DNA of 64,000 bases, from assembly GCF_009647655.1 (NCBI RefSeq), contig NZ_WJFD01000004.1:62001-126000 (forward strand). Reading direction: 5' to 3'. The notes beneath the pieces were generated by a model. That model was not told where the DNA came from, did not search any database, and saw nothing but the letters and a program-made list of their open reading frames with translations. The position numbers were made by a program, and so were the translations under genes. Within the stretch, counting starts at the first letter, position 1; every line of letters starts with the position of its first letter. The stretch comes from Chitinophaga sp. SYP-B3965. Its GTDB lineage: Bacteria; Bacteroidota; Bacteroidia; Chitinophagales; Chitinophagaceae. Shown in pieces: positions 61,450 to 64,000 of this stretch.

Positions 61450-61960
61450 ATGGGTAATTCCTGTAGATCAATTTAAAATATCCATCCGTTACCTGCTTCA
61501 GCGATCCATCGTTCATACTCACCAGGGTGCCGCTAAACTGCCCTACTACCGTAGAGTCCTTCATTTCATGGATGGTTACGGACAAGTTGCCAAAGTTATA
61601 GTCAGCGCCTATCAGTTCCAGTGAGGGATTCATTTCCATGATCATTTCCGTACCATAGGTGGCGTTTGTATAAACACCAGGTGTTAATGTAGGATACGGA
61701 GAAGTGATGCGGATATTGATAGCGTCCCTGTTATAGGTATAACCCGTGATCAGCATTTCTGAATGATCATTGTCGGGATCAGCATCCGAGAGATTACCGG
61801 GAGAATAAAACACCCGGTGGACCTGTTCGGATAGGACTACTGCGTTATCCATCTTGAAAGAGATGAACTTACGCTGTGGCGCAACATCCGTGTCGTCTTT
61901 ACAAGCTGTCAGCAATAGTGCAAATGCAGCTATTCCTAACAGGGTTAATTTCGTTGGCAT
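61448..61960 (-). CDS. Lipoprotein of unknown function
   Basis: 170 residues with lipoprotein signal LLGIAAFALLLTAC-KDDTD. The mature part is beta-rich (RKFISFKMDNAVVLSE, INIRITSPYPTLTPGVYT, YNFGNLSVTIHEMKDSTVVGQFSGTLV), with a GTL-type pattern seen in small Bacteroidota lipoproteins. I do not recognise a family. It starts 11 bp after the stop of the OPT-family transporter on the same strand, so it is probably the second gene of that operon. Confidence 0.75.
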   Translation of the reverse strand: MPTKLTLLGIAAFALLLTACKDDTDVAPQRKFISFKMDNAVVLSEQVHRVFYSPGNLSDADPDNDHSEMLITGYTYNRDAINIRITSPYPTLTPGVYTNATYGTEMIMEMNPSLELIGADYNFGNLSVTIHEMKDSTVVGQFSGTLVSMNDGSLKQVTDGYFKLIYRNYP

Positions 61961-61971
61961 AGGTAAAATAT

Positions 61972-63999
61972 TTAAATATTGTCTATCGGCGCCTGCTTTT
62001 GCCGGCCAATACGGTATAGTACATAACCCATCACAGCAAAAAAGAGCACACCCAGTATCTGGTAACCACCGGCCCCAAACAAACTGGAAAGACCATGTTC
62101 CGCGCTGATGGACTTTAGGCCATCCGCTACTGTTTCGTTCACAGATAAAACAGCTACCACTACACCAGCTACTGCTCCTCCCGCTACGAGCCCTGTGGCA
62201 AAGAGATTGCCCTTACCCAGTTCCTCTTCTTCAGCGGTTAGTTTAATGCCGGAACGTTTCTGTTTCCACTCAACCAATCCACGGATCGCACCTCCTACAA
62301 AGATAGGCAAAGTAGTAGCCAGTGGAAGATAAACCCCTACGGCAAAAGACAGGGATTTTATGCCGCACAGTTCCAGTGTTATTGCAATGAACACACCAAC
62401 CAGTACAAACTGCCAATCCAGATCGCCACCCAGGATGCCTTTGATGAGCGTAGCCATCAAAGTAGCTTGTGGGGCAGACAGATCTTCTGTTCCGATGGCG
62501 TGATGAATTCCGTTCGCCACCATTTCCCTTGTGGGGGTATCCAGGATATGCACTGTCCAGCCGATCACGAGGGAAGAAACAATAGCGCCGATAAATAACG
62601 CAATTTGCTGGTTCCTTGGTGTGGCGCCTACAAGATATCCTGATTTTAAATCCTGGGAAGTGGCGCCGGCATTCGCTGCAGCGATGCAGATCATACCTCC
62701 AACCACCAGGGCCATGGGTTCAAATACTTTCCCGGTCCATCCTACTGCTATGAATATCAGGCAGGTACCCATAATGGTGGCAATGGTCATCCCGGAAATA
62801 GGGTTATTGCTGCTACCGATCAATCCTACAATGCGGCTGCTCACTGTTACGAAGAAAGCGCCGAAGATCACAACCAGCAAACCTATCAGGAGTTTATTCC
62901 AGATGGATTCTCCGGGGATTTGCGGCAATAATGCCATCAATATCACCAGTGCAAGACTGCCGAATATCACGAATTTGAAAGAGATATCTTTTTCTGTTCT
63001 TGGTACTTCTGCCCCTCCTTCCTTTTTTTCTTTCAGGGAACCCATGCTGTCTTTGAAAGAAGATATGATGGTTGGAATGGTTTTGATGAGGGTGATGATA
63101 CCACCTGCTGCTACAGCGCCTGCACCAATTTGTTTCACATAAGCTGCGTAAATGGCGCCGGCAGAATCTGCAAAAGTACGGGTAATAGGATTCCAGCCTC
63201 CGCTACCGCCGGCGGTATCCAAATTGGCCAGGAGCCCCAGTTTCACCAGTTGCGTGGCAATGATCTCGTTGGGAACAAGGGATGCCAGCAAGGGAATGAG
63301 GCAAAGCCAGGACAGTACGCCACCGGCCACCAGTACACCAGCAATCCTTGGCCCGATGATATAACCCACACCAAGATATTCAGGTGTAATGTCGCCACTC
63401 AGCCTCGCAGAGGGGAATACTTTATTGGCCTGGGCCGTAATAAAAGCAGGTGTTTCTGAGATCACGTGGAACACTCTTTGCAACATGGCATAGGCCAATG
63501 CAAAACCAAGGCCCAGGAAGGCTGTTTTGGCAAACTCCCCGCCTTTTTCACCAGCTTTCAGCACAGAGGCGCAGGCCGTACCTTCCGGATAGGGGAGTGT
63601 ATCGTGTTCTTTTACAATGAGGGAACGCCTTAGAGGGATCATCATGAGCGTGCCCAGGATCCCTCCGAAAATAGCGAGTATGAGGATGGTGACGTAATCG
63701 AAATATGCTTCCCCGCCACTGATGCCAAATTCATTGGCAGAAAGGAAGAGAAATCCCGGCAAAGTGAATACCACGCCCGCGGCGATGGATTCTCCCGCAG
63801 AACCGGTAGTTTGAATGATATTGTTTTCGAGAATGGTGGTTTTGAAGAATTTGCGGCCTAACGTGATGGCTATCACGGCAATAGGGATAGATGCAGAAAC
63901 AGTTAAGCCTGCTTTCAGGGCCAGGTAAACAGTGGCGGCGCCGAAGATCACACCTGCAAGACATCCCAGCAGGATGGACTTGAGGGTCAGTTCTTTCAT
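61972..63999 (-). CDS. OPT-family oligopeptide transporter (start may lie outside)
   Basis: 675 residues visible with about 14-16 membrane segments. OPT marks: the first block ELTLKSILLGCLAGVIFGA, LALKAGLTVSASIPIAVIAI, NNIIQTTGSAGESIAAGVVF, PYPEGTACASVLKAG, and ISGMTIATIMGTC with QDLKSGYLVGATPRNQQ. Members of this group import oligopeptides or metal-siderophore-type compounds by proton coupling. The ATG at 63999 lies only one base from the right edge; relatives usually have about 20 residues before ELTL, so the true start is probably outside the window. Confidence 0.9.
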   Translation of the reverse strand: MKELTLKSILLGCLAGVIFGAATVYLALKAGLTVSASIPIAVIAITLGRKFFKTTILENNIIQTTGSAGESIAAGVVFTLPGFLFLSANEFGISGGEAYFDYVTILILAIFGGILGTLMMIPLRRSLIVKEHDTLPYPEGTACASVLKAGEKGGEFAKTAFLGLGFALAYAMLQRVFHVISETPAFITAQANKVFPSARLSGDITPEYLGVGYIIGPRIAGVLVAGGVLSWLCLIPLLASLVPNEIIATQLVKLGLLANLDTAGGSGGWNPITRTFADSAGAIYAAYVKQIGAGAVAAGGIITLIKTIPTIISSFKDSMGSLKEKKEGGAEVPRTEKDISFKFVIFGSLALVILMALLPQIPGESIWNKLLIGLLVVIFGAFFVTVSSRIVGLIGSSNNPISGMTIATIMGTCLIFIAVGWTGKVFEPMALVVGGMICIAAANAGATSQDLKSGYLVGATPRNQQIALFIGAIVSSLVIGWTVHILDTPTREMVANGIHHAIGTEDLSAPQATLMATLIKGILGGDLDWQFVLVGVFIAITLELCGIKSLSFAVGVYLPLATTLPIFVGGAIRGLVEWKQKRSGIKLTAEEEELGKGNLFATGLVAGGAVAGVVVAVLSVNETVADGLKSISAEHGLSSLFGAGGYQILGVLFFAVMGYVLYRIGRQKQAPIDNI

Positions 64000-64000
64000 C

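Noticed and set aside
62531..63142. ORF of 203 codons on the plus strand
   Set aside because: Antisense to the OPT transporter; long only because membrane codons avoid stops on the other strand.

Overview
The window looks like a chromosomal segment of a gliding, heterotrophic Bacteroidota bacterium, most likely Chitinophagaceae (Chitinophaga-like). The evidence is a FecR/SusC/SusD set, gldB, gldF and gldG gliding genes, a fused MurF-alanine racemase, a stand-alone glutaminyl-tRNA synthetase, PorT-like barrels, DUF5777, DUF1800/DUF1501, many lipoproteins, and repeated TAnnTTTG (Bacteroidota -7) promoter boxes close to start codons. No rRNA, CRISPR array, integrase or transposase was seen.

Left part (1-17.5 kb) is accessory and visibly more AT-rich. 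The end of a FecR anti-sigma gene precedes a plus-strand run: a SusC receptor with an STN signalling domain, SusD, a thioredoxin-like/PPP-phosphatase fusion, a small exported Ser/Thr-rich peptide followed by a 15-bp hairpin, a propeller-type lipoprotein, a CPSC lipoprotein, and a second PPP-like protein that has lost most metal ligands. A minus-strand protein kinase/LanC-like gene and a small HTH gene converge on it. I regard this kinase + phosphatase + pseudo-phosphatase + small peptide + SusCD neighbourhood as the best candidate for an undescribed system; its function is inference. An AraC regulator, a fragment of an FkbM-type methyltransferase gene and an Apea-like HEPN gene follow, up to tRNA-Ser(GGA).

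Middle (18-45 kb) is mostly housekeeping: YdeI-like protein, sugar isomerase-like protein, ansA, tatD, a polysaccharide deacetylase, gltX and glnS (convergent), a B12-binding domain protein and methylmalonyl-CoA epimerase (propionate/methylmalonyl route), enoyl-CoA hydratase, fumC, a TauE/SafE exporter and a TonB-dependent receptor that share one promoter/operator architecture (probable sulfur-type regulon), lspA, murF-alr, terC, gldFG, the iscA-iscS pair and a second murF.

Right part (45-64 kb): a cytochrome-like lipoprotein/YceI/DUF5777 operon, apaG, gldB, a PorT-like barrel, nadE, serS, a small cytochrome c, GNAT and M48 proteins, a ThiF/MoeB-rhodanese fusion, DUF1800 + DUF1501 exported proteins, a class A beta-lactamase, a trypsin-like PDZ protease, a lipoprotein and an OPT transporter reaching the window edge. 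Two intergenic tandem-repeat arrays (30.3 kb and 58.9-59.4 kb) both lie between convergent genes.
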